64,000 nt of DNA from Microbulbifer sp. GL-2. GTDB lineage: Bacteria; Pseudomonadota; Gammaproteobacteria; Pseudomonadales; Cellvibrionaceae. The notes beneath the pieces are model-generated. The model was not told the DNA's origin and did not search any database. It saw nothing but the letters and a program-made list of their open reading frames with translations. This document shows, one piece after another, positions 8,056-17,501 of the stretch (its first letter is position 1; the number at the start of each line of letters is the position of its first letter). The stretch covers positions 3,902,001 through 3,966,000 of the forward strand of contig NZ_AP019807.1 of assembly GCF_007183175.1 (NCBI RefSeq), given 5' to 3'. The position numbers and the translations under genes are program-made.

Positions 8056-10083
8056 ATGATGAAGATGTTTTATCGACGGCTGATTGCGGTCGGATTTGGG
8101 TTTTTTGTGTCTACTGCAACGCTGGCTCAAGGCCCGGAGAGAGTTACCCTATCTCTTGATAATGCGGATGTTCGTGACCTGATTAACTGGGCTGCGGATT
8201 TCACCGGAAAAAATATTATCGTTCACCCCAACGTCAAGGGAAAAGTTACCGTAGTTGCCGGTGACCCCATGACTCATGAAGAAGCATTCGATGTTTTTAT
8301 GTCGGTGCTTCAGGTCAATGGCTTTAGCCTGGTGGAGCAGGGCGGTACCTGGAAAGTGGTGCCTGACGCGCTTGCCAAGCAACAGGCGATTCCAGTCGCG
8401 GATGCAAATACCCGAGCACCGGCGGAGTCCTTGGTGGTTCGCACTGTGCGGGTGGAAAATATTTCCGCATCCCAATTGATTGCCATGCTGCGCCCATTAA
8501 TTCCGCAGACTGGCCACCTGGCAGCTTACGCCGATACCAATACCCTGATTATCGCGGACCGCGCCGCTAATATTGACCAGATCGTACGCTTGGTGGAGCA
8601 GCTGGACCGTGCCGGTGCGATTGATATTGAAGTTGTTCCCTTGATGTTTGCCTCTGCCAAAGAGGTCAAGCAGATTCTCACTGACCTGCTGCAATCGAGC
8701 GCTGGTAAAGGTGCCGGTAAGCAAGTGCAACCACTGCGCATTGCTGTAGATGAGCGCTCTAACAGTGTCCTCTTGACCGGCGACCCGGTAACCCGGCAGC
8801 AGATCAGAACAGTTATTGGTCGATTGGATCAGCCTCTGGATGGCGATGGCAATACTGCGGTAGTTTATGTGCAGTATTCCAATGCCGCAGACTTGAAGCC
8901 GATCCTCGAAGGCATGAGTGGCAGCATTCAGAATACGGAAAAAGACCAACAGGCCGCGAATGTTGAAGTCAGCATTCAGGTCAATGAATCCCTCAATGCG
9001 CTGGTTCTGACGGCGCCTCCGGCACTACTGGAAACGATGAAAGGTGTTATCGCGCGCTTGGATGTGCGTCGAGCCCAGGTATTAATTGAGGCGATTATTG
9101 TTGAGGTTAATGAAAATACCAATAGTGAGCTGGGTATCAGCTGGATTGCTGGGGCGGATGATAATGTGGTTGCAGGCTGGAATAACCTTCCAGCTGAAGA
9201 TGCGGACGGAAACATCAACCCCTTCTCACTACCCCTTCAAAGTGTAACTGGAGCGAATGCATTACATTTAGGTTACCTGAGCGGCACCGACCTCCGTGTT
9301 GCAGTGAATGCCCTTGCCACTGCAGGTAATACAAATATTCTCTCCACTCCAACAATTATGGCTTTGGACAATGAGGAAGCGGAGATACTTGTTGGTCAAA
9401 ATGTACCGTTTATCACTGGCGAGCAGCTGTTGTCGGGTAGCAATGATGACCCCTTTACCACCATTCAGCGTGAGGATATTGGTACAACACTTAAGGTGAC
9501 TCCGAGGGTAAATAATAATAACTCTGTAACCCTGGAAATCGAACAAAAAGTCGAAAACCTTGTTTCAGCGGCGGCTGACGCTGCTGTCGGGGCCTCGGAT
9601 ATTATTACCAGTAAGCGTGAGATTCGCACCAAGGTGCTGATCGATGATGGCGCCATTTTGGTGCTGGGTGGATTGATTGAGGACAACGTTACAGACTCTG
9701 TACAGAAAGTACCCCTGCTTGGGGATATCCCTGGTATAGGTCGTCTGTTCAGGAATAATACTAAGAAAGTTACAAAGACCAACCTGATGGTGTTCCTGAA
9801 GCCGAAGATCCTCAGCACCCAGGTTGCCGGTTATGAGGAAACCCGTAAGCGCTATATGGATTTGCAGCAGAAGCAGATCTATATCAAGGACCGTACAAGC
9901 CTGCTGTGGGATTGGCACCGTGGCGATGCCTTGCCTGACCTGATGCCACCGACAGGTACTTACAATGAAAGCCCGGCCCCGGTAGATGGTTCCATCAATG
10001 CCGTAGATAACCTGGAGGAGGCCCTGGAAGGAGTGCCAGGTGAGGTTGAAGTTGAGGTACTGGAGGTCGAAGAATCTAAATGA
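8056..10083 (+). CDS. gspD: Type II secretion system secretin
   Basis: 675 residues with a signal peptide (about 1-25, ending ATLAQG). The periplasmic N0-N3 ring domains follow: VTLSLDNADVRDLINWAADF, then repeated RVENISASQLIAMLRPLIPQ-type modules. The C-terminal secretin barrel includes QVLIEAIIVEVNE, NTNILSTPTIMALDNEEAEI and the signature VPLLGDIPGIGRLFRN near residue 551. It forms the outer-membrane channel through which folded enzymes leave the periplasm. The acidic tail ends EVEVLEVEESK. Its stop overlaps the gspE start by four bases. Confidence 0.97.
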   Translation: MMKMFYRRLIAVGFGFFVSTATLAQGPERVTLSLDNADVRDLINWAADFTGKNIIVHPNVKGKVTVVAGDPMTHEEAFDVFMSVLQVNGFSLVEQGGTWKVVPDALAKQQAIPVADANTRAPAESLVVRTVRVENISASQLIAMLRPLIPQTGHLAAYADTNTLIIADRAANIDQIVRLVEQLDRAGAIDIEVVPLMFASAKEVKQILTDLLQSSAGKGAGKQVQPLRIAVDERSNSVLLTGDPVTRQQIRTVIGRLDQPLDGDGNTAVVYVQYSNAADLKPILEGMSGSIQNTEKDQQAANVEVSIQVNESLNALVLTAPPALLETMKGVIARLDVRRAQVLIEAIIVEVNENTNSELGISWIAGADDNVVAGWNNLPAEDADGNINPFSLPLQSVTGANALHLGYLSGTDLRVAVNALATAGNTNILSTPTIMALDNEEAEILVGQNVPFITGEQLLSGSNDDPFTTIQREDIGTTLKVTPRVNNNNSVTLEIEQKVENLVSAAADAAVGASDIITSKREIRTKVLIDDGAILVLGGLIEDNVTDSVQKVPLLGDIPGIGRLFRNNTKKVTKTNLMVFLKPKILSTQVAGYEETRKRYMDLQQKQIYIKDRTSLLWDWHRGDALPDLMPPTGTYNESPAPVDGSINAVDNLEEALEGVPGEVEVEVLEVEESK

Positions 10084-11576
10084 CGGCTGATCTAGGAACA
10101 GGAACTCCAATAATTCGCCGCCTTCCATACGCTTTCGCCAAGCGTCACAGAGTTCTGCTGGTGGAGCAGGAAGGCCAGCCGATATGTCAATATGTCGCTC
10201 CGCTGAATCCCTCGGCAATTGCCGAGGTACAGCGAATTAACGGCGCAGTGGTACGCCTGAAGGCCGTCGAGGAAGCGGCTTTCCAGCTTGCATTACAGCG
10301 GTTGTATGAAAATCGTGAGGGCGGAAACCTTTCGGAAGTTGAAGGGCTTGGTGAGGATTTGGATCTTGCCGCGGTCGCGGATTCACTACCGGAAACTGAA
10401 GATCTCTTGGAGCAGGAAGACGACGCGCCCATCGTTAAGTTGATCAATGCAATTTTTGCAGAGTCACTGAAGCAGGGCGCTTCGGATATTCATATTGAGA
10501 CATTCGAGAAGCGCCTGGTAGTGCGCTTCAGGGTGGATGGAGTTTTGCGTGAAGTGCTGCAACCTCGTCGTGCTCTGGCCCCACTTTTGGTTTCCCGAAT
10601 CAAAGTAATGGCTAAGCTGGACATTGCGGAAAAGCGCATTCCCCAGGACGGCCGTATCTCACTTTTGATGGCTGGGCGTGAAGTGGATGTGCGTGTTTCC
10701 ACCATGCCATCCTCAGCCGGAGAGCGGGTGGTGATGCGTCTGCTCGATAAGCAGGCTGGCAATATGGATCTCACCAAACTGGGAATGGCGGGGCGTGACC
10801 TCAGTGTAATGACGGATCTGCTCACCCATCCCCACGGCATTATCCTGGTGACCGGGCCCACGGGCTCGGGTAAGACCACAACCCTCTACGCCGGCCTTGG
10901 CAGCATCAACAGCCGCGAGAAAAATATTCTCACGGTTGAGGATCCGGTGGAATACAACCTGGAAGGCGTGGGCCAAACCCAGGTTAATACCAAGGCGGAT
11001 ATGACTTTTGCCCGTGGCTTGCGCGCGATACTTCGGCAGGACCCCGATGTGGTAATGGTCGGTGAGATCCGTGACCTTGAGACTATGCAGATCGCTATCC
11101 AGGCCAGTTTGACCGGTCACTTGGTACTTTCCACACTGCATACCAATACCGCACTTGGTGCGGTGACCCGCTTGGTGGATATGGGAATTGAACCCTTCCT
11201 GTTGTCCTCGAGCGTGATCGGTGTGTTGGCACAGCGTCTGGTACGGGTACTCTGTCCAAAATGCAAGCTGCCGCACGTTGCCGATGAAAGCGAGCGTCAG
11301 GCACTCGGTGTTGATCCTAATGCTGAAACGGTAATTTACCGTCCCAACGGCTGCGAAGAATGTAACCACAGTGGTTACGTGGGCCGGATCGGTATCTACG
11401 AATTGGTGCCCTTGAATGATGTTATGCGACAGCTGATTCATGATCGTGCCTCTGAGAGCAAGCTGGTGGCTGAAGCGCGCAAGCTGGGACCGAGTATCCG
11501 TGATGATGGTATCGTGAAAATTCTGGCGGGCAGGACTTCCCTGGAGGAAGTTATGCGAGTCACCCAGGAGTCCTGA
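10080..11576 (+). CDS. gspE: Type II secretion system ATPase
   Basis: 498 residues. The N-terminal domain binds GspL. The ATPase core has Walker A GPTGSGKTTT near residue 260, the Asp box ILTVEDPVEYNLEGVGQTQV, Walker B DPDVVMVGEIRDLETMQIAI and the His box LTGHLVLSTLHTNTA. The four-cysteine zinc site is CPKC...CEEC. Cytoplasmic hexamer that powers pseudopilus assembly. ATGA overlap with gspD shows translational coupling. Confidence 0.97.
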   Translation: MTADLGTGTPIIRRLPYAFAKRHRVLLVEQEGQPICQYVAPLNPSAIAEVQRINGAVVRLKAVEEAAFQLALQRLYENREGGNLSEVEGLGEDLDLAAVADSLPETEDLLEQEDDAPIVKLINAIFAESLKQGASDIHIETFEKRLVVRFRVDGVLREVLQPRRALAPLLVSRIKVMAKLDIAEKRIPQDGRISLLMAGREVDVRVSTMPSSAGERVVMRLLDKQAGNMDLTKLGMAGRDLSVMTDLLTHPHGIILVTGPTGSGKTTTLYAGLGSINSREKNILTVEDPVEYNLEGVGQTQVNTKADMTFARGLRAILRQDPDVVMVGEIRDLETMQIAIQASLTGHLVLSTLHTNTALGAVTRLVDMGIEPFLLSSSVIGVLAQRLVRVLCPKCKLPHVADESERQALGVDPNAETVIYRPNGCEECNHSGYVGRIGIYELVPLNDVMRQLIHDRASESKLVAEARKLGPSIRDDGIVKILAGRTSLEEVMRVTQES

Positions 11577-11578
11577 TC

Positions 11579-12796
11579 GTGGCAGCATTTGAATATACAG
11601 CCCTGGCAGCATCTGGACGCAAGAGCAAGGGGACCCTTGAGGCTGACAGTGCTCGCTCTGCCCGACAGCAGTTGCGCGCCAAAGGTTTGGTGCCTCTGGA
11701 TGTAGCCCAGGCCGCTGAACAGTCTGAAAAGAGCGCTGGCGGGATGATGTCCAGTAGTCCCGGCCTGAGTATTAAGAACCTTGCCCTGCTGACACGCCAG
11801 ATTGCGACCCTGCTGCGTGCCGGTATTCCCCTTGAGGAGACTTTAGGGGCCATAGCCAACCAGACCCGCAACCAGAAGATTCGCCGGGTGGTACTGGCTG
11901 TTCGGGGCAAGATTCTGGAGGGGCACAGTTTTGCACTGGCCCTGGGCAGTTTCCCGCGCGCCTTTCCCAAGCTTTATCGCGCTACCGTGGAGGCGGGTGA
12001 ACATTCTGGCCATCTGGATGGCGTATTGGAGCGCCTGGGTGACTATACAGAGGGACAACAGCAGTTCCGGCAAAAGGTGCAGTTGGCACTGATCTATCCG
12101 GTGGTGTTGGTGTTTATTTGTGTCCTGGTAGTGACGGGCCTGATGGTTTACGTAGTGCCCGACGTGATTGAAGTGTTTACCGGCACCGGACAAGAACTCC
12201 CGGTGCCAACCAGAATTCTGGTCTCCCTCAGTGATTTTATCTCTGCCTGGGGTTGGTTGGTGCCCCCGGTATTGGTTGCAATCATAGTGGGCATTGTTTT
12301 CATGTTAAAACGCCCGGCTGTGCGTTATCGATTCCATCACCGCTTGCTGGATTTACCGGTTATCGGTTGGATGGTGCGCGGCGCCCAGAGTGCACGCTAT
12401 GTGGGAACCCTGGCGATTCTTACTGGCAGCAGCGTGCCGCTGGTACAGGCTATGGGAATTGCCGGTGGAGTGATGAGTAATGACTTTCTGAAAGACCGGT
12501 TGGAAGGCGCACAGAAGTCTGTTCGGGAAGGTGGGAGCTTGCATCGGGCGTTGGAGGATATCGGTTATTTCCCGCCCATGATGGTCTATATGATCGCCAG
12601 TGGTGAGTCCTCCGGTACCCTGGATGAAATGCTGCAAAGAGCGGCGGAGTCCCAGGAGCAGGATTTGCAAGGGGCTGTCACTGCTTTTGTGAGCCTGTTC
12701 GAACCCCTGATGTTATTGGTGATGGCCGCTATCGTACTATTTATCGTAATGGCTATTATGATGCCGATCATGGGCATGAACGAACTGGCCATGTAA
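11579..12796 (+). CDS. gspF: Type II secretion system inner-membrane platform protein
   Basis: 405 residues starting at GTG, two bases after the gspE stop. It begins MAAFEYTALAASGRKSKGTL, the usual GspF opening. Two T2SSF cytoplasmic domains (about 70-195 and 275-395) alternate with three membrane segments, for instance LIYPVVLVFICVLVVTGLMV and the C-terminal LMLLVMAAIVLFIVMAIMMP. It is the central integral membrane component of the assembly platform. Confidence 0.96.
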   Translation: MAAFEYTALAASGRKSKGTLEADSARSARQQLRAKGLVPLDVAQAAEQSEKSAGGMMSSSPGLSIKNLALLTRQIATLLRAGIPLEETLGAIANQTRNQKIRRVVLAVRGKILEGHSFALALGSFPRAFPKLYRATVEAGEHSGHLDGVLERLGDYTEGQQQFRQKVQLALIYPVVLVFICVLVVTGLMVYVVPDVIEVFTGTGQELPVPTRILVSLSDFISAWGWLVPPVLVAIIVGIVFMLKRPAVRYRFHHRLLDLPVIGWMVRGAQSARYVGTLAILTGSSVPLVQAMGIAGGVMSNDFLKDRLEGAQKSVREGGSLHRALEDIGYFPPMMVYMIASGESSGTLDEMLQRAAESQEQDLQGAVTAFVSLFEPLMLLVMAAIVLFIVMAIMMPIMGMNELAM

Positions 12797-12915
12797 AGCT
12801 CAATGGGAGGCTATAGGATGCCTTCCTGGAGCTGAGTCAATATGTTTAGATTGGGGTCACAAAGGGTATTGTGTCCTTTAGGGTTCCCAGCTTTCAGCTG
12901 AATTTGGAGAAAAAA

Positions 12916-13344
12916 ATGCAAAACCTGCGAAAAAGTGGCGGCTTCACCTTGATTGAAGTCATGGTGGTTATCGTTATCCTCGGTGTACTCGGCGCCATGG
13001 TAGTGCCCAGCGTACTGGGTAAAACCGGCGAAGCCCGTATGAAAGCGGCTCGTGTCGATCTGCGCGCTATTGAGACGGCCCTCGATATGTACCGTATGGA
13101 TAACTTCGTTTACCCGAGCTCTGATCAGGGCCTGGAGGCACTGGTTGCACGCCCCTCCGGGTTCCCGGAAGCCAAGAACTGGACCGAGCCTTACCTGAAG
13201 AAAGCACCGAAGGATCCCTGGGGCAACGCATACCAGTACATCAGCCCCGGTAGCTCCGGCCCCTTCGATCTTTTTTCTCTGGGTGCCGATGGCAAGCCTG
13301 GTGGAGAGGGCGAATATGCCGATATTTTTCATGCTGACCTGTAA
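12916..13344 (+). CDS. gspG: Type II secretion system major pseudopilin
   Basis: 142 residues from ATG 12916, which has GGAG eight bases upstream; the frame opens earlier at 12871 but that would spoil the short leader. The prepilin leader MQNLRKSGG is followed by FTLIEVMVVIVILGVLGAMV, with Glu at mature position 5. The conserved C-terminal calcium-loop region reads PSSDQGLEALV...KDPWGNAYQYISPG...GPFDLFSLGADG. Main subunit of the pseudopilus piston. About 120 bases separate it from gspF, leaving room for an internal promoter. Confidence 0.97.
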   Translation: MQNLRKSGGFTLIEVMVVIVILGVLGAMVVPSVLGKTGEARMKAARVDLRAIETALDMYRMDNFVYPSSDQGLEALVARPSGFPEAKNWTEPYLKKAPKDPWGNAYQYISPGSSGPFDLFSLGADGKPGGEGEYADIFHADL

Positions 13345-13365
13345 TTCCGGTACCAGCTATACCTG

Positions 13366-13962
13366 ATGTACAGGCGACCAACTCAACAAAGACTCGCGCA
13401 TAACCGCGGTTTTACCCTGGTGGAAATTCTGGTGGTAATTGTGATTATCGCCACTCTTGCCGGGATGGCGGTTATGTCTTTGGGTAGTTCAAGTGCGCGT
13501 GTCTGGGAAGGTGAGGTCCGGCGTCTCTCGGCCCTGTTGCAGTTGGTCTCTGATCGCGCCCTGATTGATAAGAGCCACTACGGCGTGGTGTTGGAACCTG
13601 AATCCTACACCGTGGTGCGCTTTGATCCCACGACGATGACCTGGCAGGCTCCAGATGCTGCAATGGCAGGGAATCGCAGCCAGCGCTTCGCATTTCATGA
13701 GCTTCCGCCCAATGTACGCCTCGAACTGATTGCTGGGGCTGAGCTTCCCTCGACAGAGTCCACTGAGTTTGCCGAAGAGGAAAGTGCTGATGCTGATGAG
13801 GAGTCCGCCAAGCCGCAGTTTGTTGCACTGTCCAGCGGTGAGATTCTACCAGTGGAGCTGGTGATGTATTTGGTTGAGGATGGTGAATTTGCCCGAGGAG
13901 CCACCATATCCTACAACAGCCTCTACGGTTTACAGCTGGAATGGCAGGCCGATGAATTTTAG
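13366..13962 (+). CDS. gspH: Type II secretion system minor pseudopilin H
   Basis: 198 residues. Prepilin motif RG then FTLVEILVVIVIIATLAGMA after a 15-residue basic leader. The globular domain begins LSALLQLVSDRALIDKSHYG and contains a strongly acidic, low-complexity insert near residues 127-147 (Glu/Asp/Ser/Ala rich), larger than usual for the family. Minor pseudopilin of the pilus tip region. The end overlaps gspI by 11 bases. Confidence 0.9.
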   Translation: MYRRPTQQRLAHNRGFTLVEILVVIVIIATLAGMAVMSLGSSSARVWEGEVRRLSALLQLVSDRALIDKSHYGVVLEPESYTVVRFDPTTMTWQAPDAAMAGNRSQRFAFHELPPNVRLELIAGAELPSTESTEFAEEESADADEESAKPQFVALSSGEILPVELVMYLVEDGEFARGATISYNSLYGLQLEWQADEF

Positions 13963-14335
13963 CCCGAGGCAATTTTCTCGCCAGCGCGGATTTACCCTGG
14001 TGGAGGTCCTGGTTGCACTGGTAATCTTTGGGGTCATTGCTGCCAGTGTGCTGCAGGCAATGCAGCGCAGTGTGCGCCAGCAGCGCATTATGGAAGAGCG
14101 ACTTGCCGCAAACTGGGTGGCTCAACAGGTGCTTTCCCAGGTGCGATTGCAAACGCCCTGGCCACCAGTTGGAGAAAAAAAGGACGAAGTCACCTTTGCT
14201 GAGCGGGAGTGGGAGGTTACCGCTCGTGTAGAAGCCACCAATGAGGAGCGCCTTCGTCATATCATTATCGAAGTGGGTTACCCCGATGCCGAAAACCCGA
14301 CCCTGACACTGGATGCCTGGGCGGCACAGGAGTAA
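13952..14335 (+). CDS. gspI: Type II secretion system minor pseudopilin I
   Basis: 127 residues from ATG 13952, chosen because it gives a 12-residue leader (MNFSPRQFSRQR, G) before FTLVEVLVALVIFGVIAASV; the frame opens earlier but would overlap gspH much more. The family's NWVAQQVLSQVRL and ERLRHIIIEVGYPD features are present. Part of the GspI-J-K tip complex. It overlaps gspH and lies five bases before gspJ. Confidence 0.93.
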   Translation: MNFSPRQFSRQRGFTLVEVLVALVIFGVIAASVLQAMQRSVRQQRIMEERLAANWVAQQVLSQVRLQTPWPPVGEKKDEVTFAEREWEVTARVEATNEERLRHIIIEVGYPDAENPTLTLDAWAAQE

Positions 14336-14340
14336 TTTCG

Positions 14341-15036
14341 ATGATTACCCGCCAATTAAAAGTTCAGACTGGCTTTACCCTGGTTGAAGTACTGGTTGTC
14401 CTGGTATTGGTAGCCATTATCAGCGTCGGCTCCTTTTCCCTTCTGGATATTTTTAGAAGCACCGATCGTGTAGTTGAACAGCGGGCTGAAGAGCTGCGAC
14501 GTTTCTCCATGGCGCTTTACCGCCTGGAAGATGACCTTCGCCAGTTGACCGCGAGACCGGTAAAAAATGCTTACAGCGGTTATGAACCGGCTCTGCGGGG
14601 GGACGAGGATGAGTTCGAATTTACCCGCTTGGGTGCGGCTAACTTGACCGGTGAGCCCAGAGGTGAGCTCCAGCGTCTCGGCTATAGCATTGGCTACCCC
14701 GAGACTGATGAGCGAAGCCCCTTTTCGACGGAAGAGGATTCGGGAGCATTGTTACTGCGCAGCCGTTGGAAAGTGTTAGATCGGGGACCGGATTCTGAGC
14801 CGGTTGTCGAGCCCCTGATGATGGGGGTTGAGAGCCTGACTCTACGTTATTTCGATCCAGAAAGTGAAGCCTGGGTCGCTCAGTGGCCGCCGGTACCTCC
14901 CACCGATTCCAGTCCAGACAGCCGCCTGCCCAAGGCGATCGAATTTGTTTTACTCACCAGGCAGTACGGCGAAATCCGTCGGGTATTTCCCTTTTCCACT
15001 GTCGAGTTTGCCCCACAGGAAAGTGAGGACCCCTAA
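14341..15036 (+). CDS. gspJ: Type II secretion system minor pseudopilin J
   Basis: 231 residues. Leader MITRQLKVQTG then FTLVEVLVVLVLVAIISVGS. Downstream it has the GspJ features LYRLEDDLRQLTARPVKN and FTRLGAANLTGEPRGELQRL, then a C-terminal VEFVLLTRQYGEIRRVFPF-like end. It forms the pseudopilus tip complex with I and K. Confidence 0.93.
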   Translation: MITRQLKVQTGFTLVEVLVVLVLVAIISVGSFSLLDIFRSTDRVVEQRAEELRRFSMALYRLEDDLRQLTARPVKNAYSGYEPALRGDEDEFEFTRLGAANLTGEPRGELQRLGYSIGYPETDERSPFSTEEDSGALLLRSRWKVLDRGPDSEPVVEPLMMGVESLTLRYFDPESEAWVAQWPPVPPTDSSPDSRLPKAIEFVLLTRQYGEIRRVFPFSTVEFAPQESEDP

Positions 15037-15057
15037 TGAATAGAGGCTACTCTGGCG

Positions 15058-16095
15058 GTGATATTAACGGTGAGCGGAATTAAGTCTGTGAAGATGCTTG
15101 GCCGCCAACGGGGTGTTGCTCTCCTCACCGTGTTGTTGGTAATGGTGATTGCCATCGCTTTAGTCTCCCACGCGATTGTTCGGGACCAAATCTCGATCAA
15201 TCGCAGTGGTGCCTTGCTCGCTAATTCCCAGCTGGCTCAATTTGTTGAGGGGGCTGAGGCGTGGAGTCGTGTGGCCCTGTTAAAGGACTTCGAAGATGAT
15301 CAGGAAGCTGAGGAGTCTGCGGACCATGCACTGGAGGCCTGGGCTTCACCGGCGCTGCAATTCAATCCCGACAACGGAAAAATCCGTATAAATATTAAAG
15401 ACTTAACCTCATGTTTTAATGTCAATAATCTTGTCGATAGTAAAAATAATGACCACTATGAGATATTCAGCAGGCTAGTGAGGAATGTCACCGGCAAGTC
15501 AGATTTAGCCTTGACCCTTGCCGACTGGATCGATGATAACGATACGCCGCAGGCATCGGCAACTGAGGATGACGGCTACCTGGGTAGGGAGATTTCTCAT
15601 CGCACTCCGGATATGCCGATCAGTGATGTTTCCGAGCTGTCTTCTGTGCAGGGAATAGAGGCTGAAGACTGGCAAAAACTGGCCCCTTTCCTCTGTGCCT
15701 TGCCGGAATCCGGAACCAAGATCAATATCAATTTTGCTTCTCAGGAATTGGTGGAGGCGGTAGATCCATCGGCAAGTATCGCGAAGCTGGAGCAGTTCCG
15801 TGAATCTGGCGGTTTCCTGAGTGAATCCGGGGATTACTCGACTTACAAAATTACCAAGACAAATTATTTTGAGTTCCATAGCAAGCACTTTTTGGCGCGT
15901 ATCGCTGTCCAATTGGGAGATGGTGAAGACCACCGCCAGTATTGGGAGACCTCGCTTTTGCTTGTGGAAAATGGTGATGAAGGGAGCAAGGTTAAAGTAG
16001 TACAGCGCCAGCGCCGTACTTTTTCCGGTGCAATGATGCAGGAGCTACTCGACTATGATGGCACCGCAGAAGAAAGTGATGGCAGAAGAAAGTGA
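15058..16095 (+). CDS. gspK: Type II secretion system minor pseudopilin K
   Basis: About 345 residues. Unlike the other pseudopilins it lacks Glu at +5, as is normal for GspK: QRG then VALLTVLLVMVIAIALVSHA. The large alpha domain includes IKDLTSCFNVNNLV, ALTLADWIDDNDTPQ and ISDVSELSSVQGIEAEDW. The start is uncertain. GTG 15058 is preceded by AGAGG, while ATG 15094 would give a tidier seven-residue leader (MLGRQRG), with GTG 15088 a third option. It caps the pseudopilus. Confidence 0.92.
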   Translation: MILTVSGIKSVKMLGRQRGVALLTVLLVMVIAIALVSHAIVRDQISINRSGALLANSQLAQFVEGAEAWSRVALLKDFEDDQEAEESADHALEAWASPALQFNPDNGKIRINIKDLTSCFNVNNLVDSKNNDHYEIFSRLVRNVTGKSDLALTLADWIDDNDTPQASATEDDGYLGREISHRTPDMPISDVSELSSVQGIEAEDWQKLAPFLCALPESGTKININFASQELVEAVDPSASIAKLEQFRESGGFLSESGDYSTYKITKTNYFEFHSKHFLARIAVQLGDGEDHRQYWETSLLLVENGDEGSKVKVVQRQRRTFSGAMMQELLDYDGTAEESDGRRK

Positions 16096-16121
16096 TGATA
16101 GTAGGTGGTCAATAAGATCGT

Positions 16122-17456
16122 ATGTTTAAAAAGAAAAGCCTGAATGAAATCGGCATGCCTGCGGTTCCACCGAAGCCATCGCTGCTATTGCTGAGACTCA
16201 CTGAGAGTGCGGACAAAAACCTCACACTGCACCAGTGGCAAGGTGGTGCCTGGCAGCGGGCGGCACTGGATGATGAGTTTGTTACGGCTTTTAATCCTGA
16301 GTTTGAAGGGACTGATTCAGCCGAGGAAATACCGTCTTTGAGCTTCGACGACAGTGCAAAGGCATTGTTGTTAGTGCCGGGTAACTGGGTATGGAGTGGA
16401 GTTGAGTCAATTCCCAAAGCCGCGCGGCGTCAAACTAATGCCATTGGCTATATGGTGGAAGAGCACCTGGCGGAGGATGTTGAAGACCTGCACTTTATTT
16501 GTAGCCCCCGGGAAGGGGACCTTTGCAGTGTGTACGCCGTCGCCAGGGATAAAATGGAGGTTTTGCATAATCAGGTTGAGCGATTGAAGTGGCCCCTGGT
16601 CGCGGCGGTTGCGGAATACCAGATGCTCGGTATGCTCGAGGGCGATCTTGCTCTCTGGCTGGATGGTGAGCAGGCCCATGTCTGGCAAGAAAGTGGTCAG
16701 GGACTTTCCATTCGCCGCGAATACTTGCAGCCGATGCTCAGCTCACTGTTGGGTGAGGACGATTCCGCACAGGAGCCTGAAGAGGATGAGGGTGAATCCG
16801 CACAGAAAAGCCTGTTGCTTCTGGGGGCGGGAGAGGATGATGGCCTGATAGTCGGCGAACTGGAAACCCTGTTCGCTGAGCGCTTACAGCGCAACCAGCG
16901 GCCCCCGGAAGAGGTTTTCCTGGAACGCTATAAGCCGGGCAAACTCAGCAACCTGTTGAGCGGTGATTACCAGCTCTCAGGCGGGGAAGTTGAGGGTGTC
17001 TGGTGGCTGAAGCCGGCAAAAGTTGCCGCATTCTGCTTTGCTGCCCAACTGCTCTTCTTTGTTGGCGCCGGCGCCTATTTCCACTGGCAGGCTGAGCAGG
17101 CTGAAGAGCAAGCGCGCACCATGTTCACCGAATTATTCCCCAATACCCGGCCCTCGGCACAAATACGTCGACAGCTTGATGGTTTCCTCAAGAGTGCGGG
17201 TAGCCAAGGTGGTGCTTTCACCACACAGATGCAACAACTCAGCAAGGTTTGGACTGAGCAAAGAGGGAAGGAACTCAAGTTGCAGTCCCTGCGTTTTGAT
17301 GGCCAGCGTGGGGAGATGGTATTGCAGTTAAAGGCCTCTAGCCTGTCTGACCTGGATACTTTTGTCAGTAAGTTATCGGGCAATGGTCTGCGTGCTGACC
17401 TGCTTGGAGCCAATGAATTGAAAAAAGGTGTATCGGGGCGGGTTCGGGTGCGCTGA
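16122..17456 (+). CDS. gspL: Type II secretion system protein L
   Basis: 444 residues. The N-terminal cytoplasmic actin-like domain (about 1-300) recruits GspE and contains LLLVPGNWVWSGVESIPKAA. One membrane segment near residues 305-325 (AAFCFAAQLLFFVGAGAYFH) and a periplasmic ferredoxin-like domain follow. There is an acidic stretch of Glu/Asp repeats around residues 210-225. With GspM and GspF it makes the inner-membrane platform. Confidence 0.9.
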   Translation: MFKKKSLNEIGMPAVPPKPSLLLLRLTESADKNLTLHQWQGGAWQRAALDDEFVTAFNPEFEGTDSAEEIPSLSFDDSAKALLLVPGNWVWSGVESIPKAARRQTNAIGYMVEEHLAEDVEDLHFICSPREGDLCSVYAVARDKMEVLHNQVERLKWPLVAAVAEYQMLGMLEGDLALWLDGEQAHVWQESGQGLSIRREYLQPMLSSLLGEDDSAQEPEEDEGESAQKSLLLLGAGEDDGLIVGELETLFAERLQRNQRPPEEVFLERYKPGKLSNLLSGDYQLSGGEVEGVWWLKPAKVAAFCFAAQLLFFVGAGAYFHWQAEQAEEQARTMFTELFPNTRPSAQIRRQLDGFLKSAGSQGGAFTTQMQQLSKVWTEQRGKELKLQSLRFDGQRGEMVLQLKASSLSDLDTFVSKLSGNGLRADLLGANELKKGVSGRVRVR

Positions 17457-17501
17457 TGGCGGCATGCCGAAATACAGAATAAGTTTGGTAGTTATTGAAG
17501 C